In this document: positions 22,445 to 34,193 of the stretch, one piece after another
Numbering within the stretch: the stretch's first letter is position 1
Layout of the letters: each line of letters opens with the position of its first letter
From: Porites lobata
Taxonomy: Eukaryota; Cnidaria; Anthozoa; Scleractinia; Poritidae
Length of the DNA: 64,000 nucleotides
Assembly: GCA_942486035.1 (NCBI GenBank)
Contig: CALNXK010000040.1
Span: 2,417,001-2,481,000, forward strand
Reading direction: 5' to 3'
The notes under the pieces: generated by a model
Told to the model about the DNA's origin: nothing
What the model saw: the letters and a program-made list of their open reading frames with translations, nothing else
Databases searched by the model: none
Program-made: the position numbers and the translations under genes

Positions 22445-23276
22445 TAAGACGCACTATATCTCGACGAACTCACGGTTAATATTCCAAAAATTTAATATGA
22501 TGCATGATAACGACGTCTTTTTTTCCTTCTTGATGACTTAACCTCAGGTTAGAATGGAAAAAATCAGCCGATTTTTCAGGTGGTTTCAGAATATTTAAAG
22601 TTCCCATTTGAACTAAAGGTAGATTATTTCATACTTTTGTTTAGTTCTTGTTTCCACTTTCGCCATTTTTCTTCCATTTTTTGCTTTAATCAAAAGAAGA
22701 TTCACAAACAACGCAGAGCAGTTCAGTCCTGTTTATTCGAATGTGTACGCGTTCAAGCGTAAACTGAAAATAACGACGGCTTATCAACATGTTGTCACTC
22801 AGTTCTAAGAAATCTTCCAGACATCTCATATCATTGCGTCAGTAAGGTAGATTTTCATCTGATTTTTAGCTTCATCTTGTTTCAATTATCGACTAATTAA
22901 TTCACTCTCTTCGCCTCAAAAGCTTCACCATAAGAACCGTAAGAACACAGGAAATCACTGCGGTTTCTCTCTTCTTTCTTCCAAACCTTATTTTCCTTAT
23001 GGGGAATAAACCTTTGTAAAGCTACTGCAGTATCAGTTTTACTAGCTAGGTCACAAAGCTAGGCCATCAAAATTTTGTACGCTGAATCTAAATCAGAATA
23101 GTTTACTTCAGTCTTTCTCTGGTGCATTTTCAAATGTCACAGACTCATTTTTGTGTTAATCCTTTAGCTTGGCCAGTAACTCTTTTTTGTTCCACGACAA
23201 GCCAGAACACAAACAAAATTTTTAACGTGAGTAAAGTTATATGTAAGGAAAGGCCTCTTTTATCCCACCAAGATTT
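22445..23276. other. Non-coding spacer
   Basis: No gene is seen. GCATGATAACGACGT.TTTTT at 22503 also occurs at 39253, extending the paralogy of this region with the 35-39 kb block. Confidence 0.4.
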
Positions 23277-23539
23277 GTGTACGCCATAAGTCAAATTTTA
23301 TAGCCCATGACTTTGCATAAATTCCAGAAATGCTATTTTTATCTCGGTCATCTTTCTGCTAACTTACGATCAAAACAATGAAAAACCTCACCGAGGTCAA
23401 AAATAGCTTCCTTGATCCGGTTTACTAATCATTTCTTTCGAAGACAAGCATCGCTAACGTATTTGTAGAATTTCTCATTCTTTAGCTCTCACAAATGAAT
23501 GGAAAAATATATTGAGGTTTTTTCCAGGTGAATTTCACT
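23277..23539 (+). repeat. 263-bp direct repeat, copy 1
   Basis: Begins GTGTACGCCATAAGTCAAAT and ends near GGTGAATTTCACT. It matches 26889-27150 with only scattered substitutions and no large gaps. Confidence 0.9.
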
Positions 23540-25170
23540 GCCTCCGAGAGCAGCCTTCTCGCCTCTTCGCGCCCGGACTACGCTGCTCCGATCACTTGGC
23601 AAACAGTGATGTCGCGGACATGCGCAATAAGTCATTCAGCCCTGTCATGTGCAGAATTTCGTAGGCTGAGCTTAAAAATTATTTTCGTTTACATTATCAC
23701 GAATGTTTTCAGCTATCTGTTGGTGTAAAGTCGGAGAATTCTGATGAGTTTTTACATGCAAAAGTGTTCATAGTGTTTTAATTTCTCCATTCGATCCGTT
23801 CGTGTTGAAACAAATCAGACATGTGACTTATGGCGTCCATAAGTCGACAGGAACATCAAATTATGAAGAATAGAGCAATTACAGGTAAACAAAAACTCTT
23901 ATCTTTAACTGATAATGCGAAAATCAATTAGCATAACGTCGCATGACTATTTAACAAATTTATTCCATGAGCGCGCGTTGGATATGACATGGTAGGGACT
24001 TTAAGATCCAACGACGCGGACGGCAACGAGAACGTCAAAAAAAACAATTGGTTTAATAAGCAAAACAACAACTTCGCACGTGCATCACGCTTTTTTGTAC
24101 ATTTCTTTCCTGTTTTTGCACGACCACGACGTGAAAATGCCTAATTTGGCGTTTTATGGAGGACGTAAACAAGCAACGACGAAATTTTATTTCTCTTTCT
24201 GAGCTTGGATGTGGTCCCTTGAAATTCAGCTTCAGGAGGGTTCGCCTACATTTGACAAAGTAAAGAGGGAGGAATAATCGCTATTAAGACTGAGGGAACG
24301 CAAATTCACTTTTTAAGCGACGTTCTGGTTACCGTCGCATCGTTAGATCTTAAAGTCCGTGGTAAATAGCCAACGAGGCGCGTAGCCTGTGGTTCAATTG
24401 AGCGAATCTCATAGCATTTTAATTAGCCATGATTCTGTGCAATCCTACATAAAAACCTCGTACCTGGCAGGGTTCTCTCCTACCCATCCACCTACCCATC
24501 CACCGACAACTTGACTTGGGAAATATGGCCTAAGTCAGAATATTTTTCCAGCAAAAGCATAAAATGAATTTATTATATGTGTCGAAAGTTTCGAGAAAAC
24601 TTAACATTAACCTCTATTTAAACTACCTGAGAAACAGTTATTTAAGCTTATCGACCGTTGTATGGTGCGCCCCTTTCGTAATAAATTACTACTGAAAATC
24701 AGCACATTTTACTCGCTCCAAGTCTGTTGTGTGTAAAGAGTTGATTTACGAACGAGTGAACTTAAATTTGTGTTTGGTTCATGAAGTTTAAAAGGGAGTG
24801 TCTCTCAGATTTCATAGTCAAATATTTTTCTGAGATAAATGTCAAAAATTTCTGTGGAGAGTTATGAAAAGAAAACAAAGGAGAAAGCAGTTAAAATGAA
24901 ACTATGGCTTTCAGGGCATGTAAAAATGAACGTATCTCAAGTTATACGTGATTTTAGACCACAGAGTCAGAAAGGTTTCATGCTGAAAACTGTCGTGGGC
25001 AAAAGTGATATTGGCGACAAATGTTGGAAGTAAAATGTTAAATGAGGAGTTATCCAACAAGTCGATGAACACTGAATATGCGGATACTACGATATTATTT
25101 AGCGGATAAAAAAAAAATAATTAAAGAAGAAAAACATTAAAATGAATAATTTTTTCAGGTCATGTAACAA
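23540..25170. other. Non-coding spacer
   Basis: No gene is seen. The segment at 23830-23960 (GGCGTCCATAAGTCGACAGG and following) is paralogous to 42632-42780. A short CCTACCCATCCA repeat lies at 24480-24505. Confidence 0.4.
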
Positions 25171-25250
25171 TTTACACGCTCGCATTTTGAACGACTTTTT
25201 TAGCTCTTTGACGTAGCGTGTTAAAATAAATGATTGATTGATTGATTGAA
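25171..25250 (+). mobile_element. LINE 3' end fragment with (ATTG)n tail
   Basis: GCATTTTGAACGACTTTTTT, TAGCTCTTTGACGTAGCGTG and AAAATAAATGATTGATTG match the last about 80 bases of the LINE at 50235-52302. This is a severely 5'-truncated insertion of the same family. Confidence 0.8.
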
Positions 25251-25752
25251 CGCCATATTTTCATATGTTGCCTATCGAAAGGTTTGTAGCAAGTTTTGGA
25301 AGACTAGACATCAAGGGTTTCGCGTGAAACTTTATGCTGGAAAAAAAAAAGTAAGGAGCAACTTTAAGGAACCCGACCATAAAAAAGGTATTTTTAACGT
25401 TACACTTACTCCATTGTACAAATAGTAATTATCTCCTGTAGTAGAGTTAATTGAAATCCACCTAATTATTAAAATACAATGGGCTAATATTTTGCCGATC
25501 ATAAATTAAAACCGAGGATTCAGCAACGTTTATTTAGTTGTGCCAGCTATATAAATTATCAGAAGACCTTTGGGCAGCGTTTGTATAATTTTGTTTGCCC
25601 ACCTGTTTTGAGCTTTCGCCGATTTCTGCCTTAAACCAATGCGAAAGAGGAACTGTGGACAGTTTTCATCTTTACGGCCCAAGGACAGATTCGAACTAAA
25701 ACACCCTTTATTTGTGGACTCATTTAGCTTTAAGGATAAATCATACTATTGT

Positions 25753-25810
25753 ATGATGTTAGGTCCTTTCGTATTATTGCTCTCTGCTGCCACGGCCTGG
25801 AGTCAATTAG
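25753..25810 (+). CDS. EGF protein exon 1: signal peptide
   Basis: ATGATG start, a hydrophobic core (FVLLLSAATA) and a likely cleavage after the AWS region, followed by a consensus GTAAGT donor at 25811 in phase 1. The phase matches every downstream EGF exon, which is the main reason to join them. Confidence 0.7.
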
Positions 25811-28800
25811 GTAAGTGAGGGATGCGATGATACAATCTTACCTGAACTTCCTTGACGTTCACCCTGTTGTTACTTTAACCGCCTTTACTGATTATCTACG
25901 TCTGATACTATACTATTATCACTGTTTGCACCGATTCGGGAAGAGACATTGTTGAGAGTACTGACAAAGGCATGAAAGTATTAGTAGCCCACTTCGAACT
26001 CGTAGTTCTTTTAAGCCATTCCTTTACTGTGATTCCAAAGTCTTGGGCGTAGTTCAAAGTACTAAATGTTTTGTGTTGAAGTGAGAAACCGCGTGTATGT
26101 TTTCCACCTGCGTTCACGTTGACAGACGTTTTTTGTACAGATTTTACAGATTTTGCCGACATCCTCTTTCGCGTCTCAATGTTACCTTTTTCGCAGACGT
26201 ACCTTCTTCGCTTAGTTCAAAAGCCTCATAAAGATATCCGAGGGTTTTAAGAGATGAAACTGCCGAAACTGTTTCAGAAATACCGGTTTAAACACTAGCT
26301 TTTCTTTCTATTAAAAAAGTCTCAATAGTAAGAACTCCAACATCAGTTCCAAAAAATTAATTATTTCTCGTAAGTAAAAATTCCATGTACAAGAAAGATT
26401 GCTGATTTCTTTGCACCTTCAGAAATTCTTTTTTGCCAAATCCAGTGCTAACAGTCACAGCTTTTTTTATTTGGGTAGTAATGTTTAACTTGACGATCTT
26501 ATTATTGTTTCTGTGAAAACAGTATTTTCCTTTTCCGAACACAGAAATCTTGTAAATATTAGAAGATGAATTATTCGTTGAGAAAACTAACACTTTCTGT
26601 TTGTTTGGTACTGCCCTCTGGTGCCTTTTGCACATAGTAATATCTAGTTAATGTGCCACTGGGTCATCAGCGGAACAGAAAAATATCAGAAAATAACATT
26701 TCTGTTTGCAAGCCTTTGTTGCTTTCATTAACATTAATATAATATCACTTAACTGTTAACTTTTCATTTATCAGTTAACTACTAATTTTTTGGCCAGTTA
26801 TCAGTTAACTACTCTTTTTTTTTTCGCCAAATATCAGTTAACTGTTAACCCCATTCGCACCGTCGTTCTGGTCGTCCTTGAATTATACGTGTACGCCATA
26901 AGTCAAATTTTATAGCTTATGACTTTGCATAAATTCCAGAAATGCTATTTTTATCTCGGTCATCTTTCTCCTAACTTATGATCAAAACAATGAAAAACCT
27001 CACCGAGGTAAAAAATAGCTTCCTTGATCCGGTTTCCTAATCATTTCTTTCGAAGACAAGCATCGCTAACGTATTTGTAGAATTTCTCATTCGTTAGCTC
27101 TCACGAATGAATGAAAAAATATATTGAGGTTTTTTCCGGTGAATTTCACTCAATTAATCTTCCTTGAATTATTTGACATCGCTTAAAATATACGCCTTAA
27201 AATATAAACCCAAGAAGTCCATGCGAATTCACGGAAAACCCGAAAAAAAAATAGATTTTTTTTGATCTCCGCGGGTAATGTTCTACCTCAAAAAAATCCT
27301 TTTGCACAAAAAAAAAATCGGGAAAATAATGGATGTACAACTATCTAGGGAAAAAAATCAGTCATTTGTAATTTAGCCAATTTTCAATACCATTTTTTAA
27401 CCTAAAAAATCCGTATATTTTTAATATCTTAACCACACAAACTCGGGAAAGTCTAGGGCCTCAATACGACAAATTCATTCGGCAGATTGAAATAATGTAT
27501 AATAAATAACTGACCGAGCCTGTTAACCTGGCCCTGCCAATTCAAAACATCATATCACCGATTACAGAAAATAAGTATTTTTCGCTTCCACTTATTGATA
27601 CAATTTGGATGTATTTTAAAAATAACATACATATGTTGCAGCAAAGCCAAAACATTGTCAAACGCGACAATATAATTGCGAACATCTATGCTCATTAATC
27701 TTACTTAAATATATTCCCATGATATCAAATTATGTTATTTTTTATCCTTCTAGTTTCAATAGTTTTTTTCATACCACGAGTTGCGAGTTTTTGCCCATTT
27801 CTCAGATTATTATACCGTGCTTTTTCGTCATAAGCTAGCACTCGAGCAGGCAATTGTTTAAATGCTGTCTTCAGACGGATGGAAAGTCTATAGAACGTTT
27901 GGGATATACATCGATCTTCACATGTGCAAACTTATAAACTAACAAATTAAAAATTAGTATGATAATGTATATTTAGCCCGTTCATGAAAAACATTTAGTA
28001 CTGATCATAAATTTGCTTTTTGGTCTGATTCAGTTGATTGGTTCGACGCGTGCTAAGTTCGATGTCTGACGCAACAGACGATCTTAATTTAATTTAGGTC
28101 CACCCAAATTACGGTTTGATTCGTCTCATGAGACGTTCCACACTGACGACTCCGTTGTGGTTGCAAGATTTAAAGTAACTACTATTGGGAATTTTACTTA
28201 GTTAATGCTACTCCTTCTTTTGGCCGGTAGGCCTCACTCGTTTATTTAACACAAATGACTCAAAAATAAAACAGCTGTATATGTATGTGTGTACCTTTAT
28301 CTCATAGTGCTTTGTTGAAAATAACTAAAAATCATTTTAATTTTATTTCAAAAGATAAAGATGAGTGCGCACTAGCTAACGGTGGATGTCAGCACACGTG
28401 TACAAACACTTATGGAAGCTATAAGTGTTCCTGTTACAGTGGATACCAGTTAAAACCTGATGGCTTAACTTGCCAAGGTAAAATTATGATAGTTTCAAGT
28501 CATGGTCTTCATACAAACTAGCCAGGGTGTCTCCTCGATTGTCTCGACTTTTGAAGGTGTGATTGTGAGGATCAAGACGATCGATATCCCGACAATAATT
28601 CTGAAATCGCCCAACATTAATAATCTAGCTCCCTGTCTATCTAGGGCTTTAGCGATCACCTCGATATTCCGTATCGCCCACAATCGCATCAGTGTTCCCA
28701 TGGGATCGTCTTAATCGCCCGGGCAAGTTTTGAAGACTACTTCCTTGCATTGCGATACAGTGTGACAATCTTGTAATAACTCTTATCTCAAGGTCTCTTG

Positions 28801-31800
28801 TGATTTTTAAATCACATAAAAGGCAAAAGGCATTTATTTTTTCGATTGTTTCACACAGTCTTCATCACAAATAAGTCAAACATTCATGCAGTTGGTAACT
28901 CTCCATGGTTAAAATGTGAGGGTCTCTTAAAAAGCTAAACATACAATCCAATTCTGTTCAGCAATCACTTATTTTATAATTCTCCCATCCTCCCAATCTG
29001 TTCTCATCTAAACCAACTCACGTCGATGTAATATTTTCAAGAGTATTGTTTTCTCTAATCTCCTCACTCCACCTGTTTTTGTCTGAGAGACATCGACGAA
29101 TGTACAAAAAAATACCCATCAATGCGTGCTATACTCCCCCTATTGCTATAACATTGTTGGAAGTTACGAATGCAAATGCCGCTCAGGATTTGAACTAGAT
29201 CCCAACTCAATATACCAGCGTAAAGATAAATGACTTTCATTAAGTATTCGAACTAAATGGACCTTTTTGCTAATGGGATCGAAGTAATGGGACGTGAATT
29301 GAATGTAAGACACCCTGAGGTACCCTTGTAGCGAGCACCAAGTCAACTCGCTGACGGAGAAGAATATAACTGAAGCAGCAACATTCACACGTTACCACCG
29401 TTTTCGTTGATACGCGACTTTCGAAAAGAAAACACCCGCGGAAACGTTTCCAAAATTTCCGTCAATCATGCGTGTTATCGAGGTCAGAAGGTCACACTAG
29501 TGGCTGTGATTGGTGGATTTCGATCCGATCTGTCGATAACATGCATGATTGACGGAAATTTTGGAAACGTTTCCGCGGGTGTTTTGTTTTCGAAAGTCGC
29601 GTATTAACGAAAACGGTGGTAATGAAGGAAAAGAGGCATTTAGTAGCTTGCGTTATGTGTTATGTTCATGCCGCGGGTCATGACTCACCAGAAATCGGAC
29701 GAAGTGACGCAACCGACTCACAGCTGCAATCCAGTGATTCACAGGACGATTCAGAAAACGACACACCATTGGACTGTTTTAAAATAGTCGTAGTTTTGTC
29801 GTACTGTTCCAGACGCAGCCGTCGAAAAACGTTACAGTACAATTGGAGGGAATTCGTTTAAATCTTAGTAGAGGGGGAAACTGGTCATGTTTTTTAAGTG
29901 ACTAGGAAGACGGGTTAGAGCTAACTTTCCTTTGTTGGCAGGCGGGAGGACGCCACGTAACAGTGTTACTTTACGTAACACTCATGTTTCAGTTCTCTTC
30001 ATTCAGTGACCTATCGGTCATTATTACCAAAGAACACCTTTCGGAAATCGCTAGTTTTTATGATCCTTACAATTCTTCCTCGTTACTTGTCATTCGCAGC
30101 GGTTGATTGACTAGTGAGGAATAGCAGTAGAGCTATTTCAATGAAAGCTGTCTCTTTCGTTCGTAAAGACAGACCTTTAGTTTCCAAAACGAGAACGAGT
30201 ACGAGAACGAGATTTCCCAATACGAAGTTGTGCGCGCGCTTGAACCAGCGTCATTTTGGCTCGAAAAAGTGGTAGCCGTCGTCATTCTATTACGGGTTTC
30301 AGCGAGAATGTCGCAGTGGCGGAAATATGTTATCGACGGAAAGAAGTTTTATCATTTTGCGATCGACCAGGAGAGGGCTTAGCCATTTCTTCAATGAAAA
30401 TAACTATGCAAACTCTTCTGGTGAAAAAAAAAACAAAACAAAAACAAAAGAAAGTAAAATGAGGCTTTTTTCCGGGGTGCATATTTTTTGAGAATACGCT
30501 AAAGAAATTGATAGAAGTTTAATTTCATCCTCGAGGTCGTCTCACTCGAACCTAAAGATCCCTAGTAACTGTCTAATGATCCATCTATTTTGCACGTACT
30601 TGTCCACATTCAAATCTTATATATATTCATAATTTTACTTCAGATATCAACGAATGCTTGACTAATAAGGGTGGGTGTAGCCACAATTGCATTAACCTGG
30701 ATGGCACTTACACCTGCTCTTGTCCGAATGGCTATGAACTTGATTCAACGAGAAAGAACTGTGTTGGTAAGATTTCTTTGTATTTCACATTTTTGCTTCG
30801 TCGCACCCTTAATGTACACTGGAGTGAGATTGTGCGGGAGAACCATCGCGGGGTTGATTGAACAAAAGTTGGGATTCATCTGGCAACCCCTTAGCTTTTG
30901 CAGGGCGAATAATATCATCACCCAGTGGCCAAAGGTGAAGGAGCCTTTCAACTAGTTAAATTTTCTATGAGTGTTTTTAGGCCTAAGAAGAAATTCTTGA
31001 ACCTTAGCAAGATCAAATGTCGAAAATAACTTTAGAAGTTGTGCATAAGCCTTACAAAAATAGATAATATTTTTCGATAATGATAAGTACATGAAACTTT
31101 GATTAGGACAAAGCTGTTGAAGTCCGATATTCTGGAATATAATACTCTAGGCCAAACGTCGAACTTTTCATGAGACGAACCAAACTTAGGGAGTTAAGTT
31201 ATGAAACGTTAGACGTCTGGCTCAGTAAAGTTCGTCTGAATGAGTTTGGATCGTCCAACACGTCTTATCCGTCTTCTTCAGACGGATAGAACGTCTATAG
31301 AACGTCTGGGATATAGATCGATCTTCACATGAGCAAACTAATCTAATAAATTAAAAATTAGTATGATAATGTATATTTAGCCTCGCTCGTGAAAAACATT
31401 TAGTGCTGATCATAAATTTGCTTTTTGATCTGATTCAGTTGATTGGTTCGACGCGTGCTAAGTTTGATGTCTGACCCAACAGACAATCATAATATAATCT
31501 AGGTCGACCCAAGTTAGAGTTTGGTTCGTCTCATGATCGATCATGAAAAGTTCTACACTGACGACTCCGTTGTGGTTAGAAAATTTAAGGTAACTAATGG
31601 GGAATTCTACTTGGTTAATGCTACTTCTTCTGTTGGCCTAGGCCTCACTCGTTTATTTAACACAAATGACTCAAATAAAACAGCTGTATATGTATGTGTG
31701 TACCTTTATCTAATAGTGCTTTGTTGAAAATAACTAAAAATCACTTAATTTCATTTCAAAAGATAAGGATGAATGCGCGTTAGCTAACAGTGGATGTCAG

Positions 31801-32854
31801 CACACGTGTACCAACACTGATGGAAGCTATAAGTGTTCCTGTTACAGTGGATACCAGTTAAAACCTGATGGCTTAACTTGCCAAGGTAAAATTATGATAT
31901 TTCTAAGTCATGATCTTCATACAAACTAGCCAGGGTATCTTCTCGATTGCCTCGACTTTTGCAGGTATGATTGTGAGAATCAAAACGATCGATATCCCGA
32001 CAATAATTTTGAAATCCCCCAACATTAATAATCTAGCTTCCTGTCTAACAAGGGCTTTCGCGATCGCCTCGATATTCCGCATCGCCCACAATCGCATCAG
32101 TGTTCCAGGGGCGGATCTAGGGGGAGGGTGCAGGGGGTGCGCACCCCCCCCTGAGATGATCTGCGGTTTTCTAATACAACTGGTATTCTGCAAAAAAAAA
32201 AACTATGTGGTTTATTGGTGTTGAAGTAGAGCAAGAGACAAGTGCACCCCCTCCTAAAAAAGATTCTGGATCCGCCCCTGTGTTCCCATGGGATCGTCTT
32301 AATCGCCCGGGCACATTTTAAAGACTACTTCCTTACATTGTCTTCTCCTATTTTTAGGCGCGTAAAATTTACTTGCATACGTACGTAAAAATTACACCAC
32401 AGTGCAAATCCAGTCCTTGTGTTAATGTTTGGCGTGATTCTTGTTTTCTAATTATTCACGATTGCAGCGTGAAGCAAAAGACCTTTCCCTATTTTTGTAT
32501 ATTTGTGTTTCTGTGGTTTTGCTACCTACATGTACCTGGCTTCCAACTTTTATTCTAGTGCAAACCTAGGTCGATTTGTATTTGCAGTTTAGGTACACTT
32601 ATTACAGGTTATTACAAATCAGGTTCACCAAGACTTACATCGTTAGCTTTTGGAAAACACTTAGCAGATTAACACAGAACTTCTCTGAGGCCACTACATT
32701 CTTTTAATTTTTAGATATTGATGAGTGCACGGAAGGTTCGGCCATGTGTGATACTTTAAGTACCACCTGCAGAAACCTTATTCCATCATACGATTGTAAC
32801 TGCAAGGAAGGATACAAGGTCATACCAAACAACAAGTATCGATGCGGACGTTGA
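25753..32854 (+). CDS. Secreted EGF-repeat protein (multi-exon model)
   Basis: Exons 25753-25810 (signal peptide, MMLGPFVLLLSAATAWSQL, donor GTAAGT), 28355-28477, 29090-29219, 30644-30766, 31763-31885 and 32715-32854 (terminal, stop TGA). All internal boundaries are AG/GT and phase 1, so the exons join in frame. Each internal exon is one EGF module starting D(K/I)(D/N)EC, the pattern of calcium-binding EGF domains, with six cysteines and C.C....G(Y/F) at the end. The second module (29090-29219) is 130 bp and not a multiple of three, so including it would frameshift and skipping it keeps frame. The product would be a small extracellular protein. Additional exons in the 2.5-kb first intron cannot be excluded. 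No orthologue is recognised. Confidence 0.7.
25811..28354. other. Intron 1 of the EGF gene
   Basis: Contains the 262-bp repeat copy at 26889-27150, a TCAGTTAACT-rich low-complexity patch near 26750-26850 and A-rich runs near 27240-27320. An unexplained minus-strand frame at 25908-26162 has no recognisable motif. Confidence 0.5.
26889..27150 (+). repeat. 262-bp direct repeat, copy 2
   Basis: Same sequence as 23277-23539, starting GTGTACGCCATAAGTC. The two copies are 3.6 kb apart in the same orientation, one inside intron 1 of the EGF gene and one upstream of it. Confidence 0.9.
27868..28752 (+). repeat. Duplicated EGF-exon block, copy 1
   Basis: Starts near TCTTCAGACGGAT and ends near AAGACTACTTCCTTGCATTG. 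It carries the EGF exon 28355-28477 and is colinear with 31270-32340. It lacks the 173-bp transposon that interrupts copy 2: at 28692 it reads AGTGTTCCCATGGG uninterrupted. Confidence 0.9.
28355..28477 (+). CDS. EGF protein exon: calcium-binding-type EGF module 1
   Basis: A 123-bp phase 1-1 exon encoding DKDECALANGGCQHTC and then CTNTYGSYKCSCYSGY..LTCQ. All six cysteines are present, and the Y/F-containing fifth-sixth loop is typical of cbEGF. The acceptor is TTTATTTCAAAAG and the donor AAG|GTAAAA. Confidence 0.85.
29090..29219 (+). pseudogene. EGF exon with frameshift (module 2)
   Basis: It starts DIDECTKK and, after a run of seven A at about 29105-29111, continues only in the next frame as THQCVLYS and NIVGSYECKCRSGFELDPN. 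Removing one base would make a 129-bp phase 1-1 exon. The position of the sixth cysteine is TAC (Tyr, ..SIYQ) where paralogues have TGC (..LTCQ). Splice sites look intact (AG at 29088-29089, GT at 29220). It is either a decaying exon or a read error combined with a real Cys loss. Confidence 0.75.
29392..29622. mobile_element. Fold-back (palindromic) element
   Basis: Left arm 29392-29480 and right arm 29535-29622 are reverse complements over about 88 bp with roughly three mismatches, starting TTACCACCGTTTTCGTT at the outside and containing CCCGCGGAAACGTTTCC. A spacer of about 55 bp separates them. The element lies within an intron of the EGF gene. Target duplication is unclear. Confidence 0.85.
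30170..30370. repeat. Dispersed-repeat-like segment
   Basis: GAGAACGAGTACGAGAACGA with a following GTGCGCGCGC stretch resembles a repeat I associate with coral genomes. It is intronic to the EGF gene and has no coding signal. Confidence 0.35.
30644..30766 (+). CDS. EGF protein exon: EGF module 3
   Basis: A 123-bp phase 1-1 exon encoding DINECLTNKGGCSHNC, then INLDGTYTCSCPNGYELD and NCVG. It has six cysteines, the DIxEC calcium-binding start and the aromatic residue in TYTC. The acceptor is TTTTACTTCAG and the donor TTG|GTAAGA. Confidence 0.85.
31763..31885 (+). CDS. EGF protein exon: EGF module 4
   Basis: A 123-bp phase 1-1 exon, DKDECALANSGCQHTC then TNTDGSYKCSCYSGY. It differs from module 1 by only a few bases (GlyGly to SerGly, Tyr to Asp), showing recent duplication. 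Splice sites are kept. Confidence 0.85.
32107..32279. mobile_element. hAT-like MITE with empty-site paralogue
   Basis: The ends AGGGGCGGATCTAG and CTGGATCCGCCCCT are inverted repeats. GTGTTCC at 32100-32106 and 32280-32286 is the target duplication, and the paralogous site near 28692-28705 has a single GTGTTCC. The 173-bp interior is non-coding with C/G runs. Confidence 0.85.
32715..32854 (+). CDS. EGF protein terminal exon: EGF module 5 and stop
   Basis: The acceptor is AATTTTTAG. It encodes DIDECTEGSAMCDTLSTTC, then NLIPSYDCNCKEGYKVIPNN and RCGR before TGA at 32852-32854. It has six cysteines, with the last near the C-terminus, so the protein ends with an EGF module and no transmembrane segment. 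Confidence 0.8.
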
Positions 32855-34193
32855 GAAACCAAAGGGAAAAACCCAGGGTTATAAAAATAAGGAAAAAGAC
32901 AATCAAAGGAATAGGTTGAATAAGTTTGATGTATAACATTTCGTTCAAAAGAATTATGACAAGTAAAAAGAAAACCCTCTGGTGAAAAAATGAGAAACTA
33001 AAATTGTTTCTTTTGTGAAAATAAATAATTATAAGGTGGATGTCTTGTTTAGTGATATATATAGTGAAAATTTGAACCTTAAACAGACATATTATCGTTT
33101 TTAAAAACGTTTTTTGAATCACTAATATAGTTAAAATTAGACTGAAATATTTACGATGTTAAAAACTCAGTGAGTTACTGATTCTGCAGATTTCTCTTTG
33201 TAAAGTTAAGAAATGAATCAGTAGTTTCTCTAGCAACCTCAGTTTTTTTGCGGGGTGTTGGGAAAGGGATCATTAAATACATGGGTTCTCCTCCACTGAT
33301 AGAATTAGTGGGTGAGGCCAAGGAGTAAATAATAAAGGTTGTGTAGGGAATTGTTGTAAGCAAAAAGGAACGAAAAATATGTGAGGATCATGGTTAAGCA
33401 AAGTAGCTGAGGGACTGATAAACTGCAAAGCAGTTAAGCCCACAGCAAAAAAGGCGTTAGGGGGTTAAGGTACAACAATAGTGAGGGACCCACAAACTGC
33501 CATGCAGCTATGTCCACTACAGTATTGCGTAAATAAAAATCATAAGGGGAGTAATAGGGGGTGTAGAGTTAGTATATTAAGAGTTTGATGTATGCACAAG
33601 TGTGAAAATTGTGACATAATTTTAAAGATGGGGCAATATTTTAGAATATGTTATATTCGAAATAGAAGATAAAATAAAAGATTATAATTATATAAAAGGA
33701 AAATGTAAAGTTTCCATTAACATTTAAACTAGTGAAAGTTTTGTTCAATATCCTTCTTGCATTCTTATTAGCATTTAGTTATGGAAAGTCACTCCAGACG
33801 AGCAATCTCGATGGGGAAGACGCGTAGATGCTAATAAAGTAATCAGAAGGGGTGGGTGGGTGGGGGCGACTCCAACTAAAGTTGGTCAAACTGACAACTG
33901 TAAAAAATTAACACATGCTTATATACTAAGCGCAAAGTCTAATGAATATTAATAATTAATATAATATTAATAAAACAATTCTAAGGGAATAAAATATAAA
34001 GTGTAATAGAAATGTAATTTACAAAAAATGAGTGAAATAAATGTACAAGATAAGAATTTGCACAGTGAAATTACTGATATTAGGAATATAACTTGTAATG
34101 TCAAAATTCAGTTGAAAGAGTATTTAAATGGTTAGTTGTTAGTCGTTTTTTTTGTCCATTAAGGTAGAGCCACTCTTCGTTAAGTTGTGTAAG
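32855..34193. other. Non-coding, purine-rich on + strand
   Basis: No gene seen. Two degenerate copies of a unit reading TGAGGGAC..A.AAACTGC..GCAG occur at about 33408-33470 and 33490-33560. The purine bias and the adjacent minus-strand frame suggest a retroelement read from the other strand. Confidence 0.35.

Larger units (their letters stand above)
31270..32340 (+). repeat. Duplicated EGF-exon block, copy 2
   Basis: Colinear with 27868-28752, but with a transposon at 32107-32279. It includes a short open frame at 31521-31727 that precedes the EGF exon (VVVRKFKVTNGEFYLVNATS). The equivalent in copy 1 is broken by a stop, so it is probably not coding. Confidence 0.9.

Noticed and set aside
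25908..26162. 84-codon minus-strand ORF in EGF intron 1
   Set aside because: Reads smoothly but no motif or homologue recognised; kept only as a note.
29616..29861. 81-codon ORF with an acidic Ser-rich stretch after the fold-back element
   Set aside because: No splice context or recognisable motif; sits in an intron of the EGF gene on the same strand.
31521..31727. Possible exon (VVVRKFKVTNGEFYLVNATS) upstream of EGF module 4
   Set aside because: The paralogous sequence at 28125-28240 has a stop in the same frame, and no splice sites of matching phase were evident.
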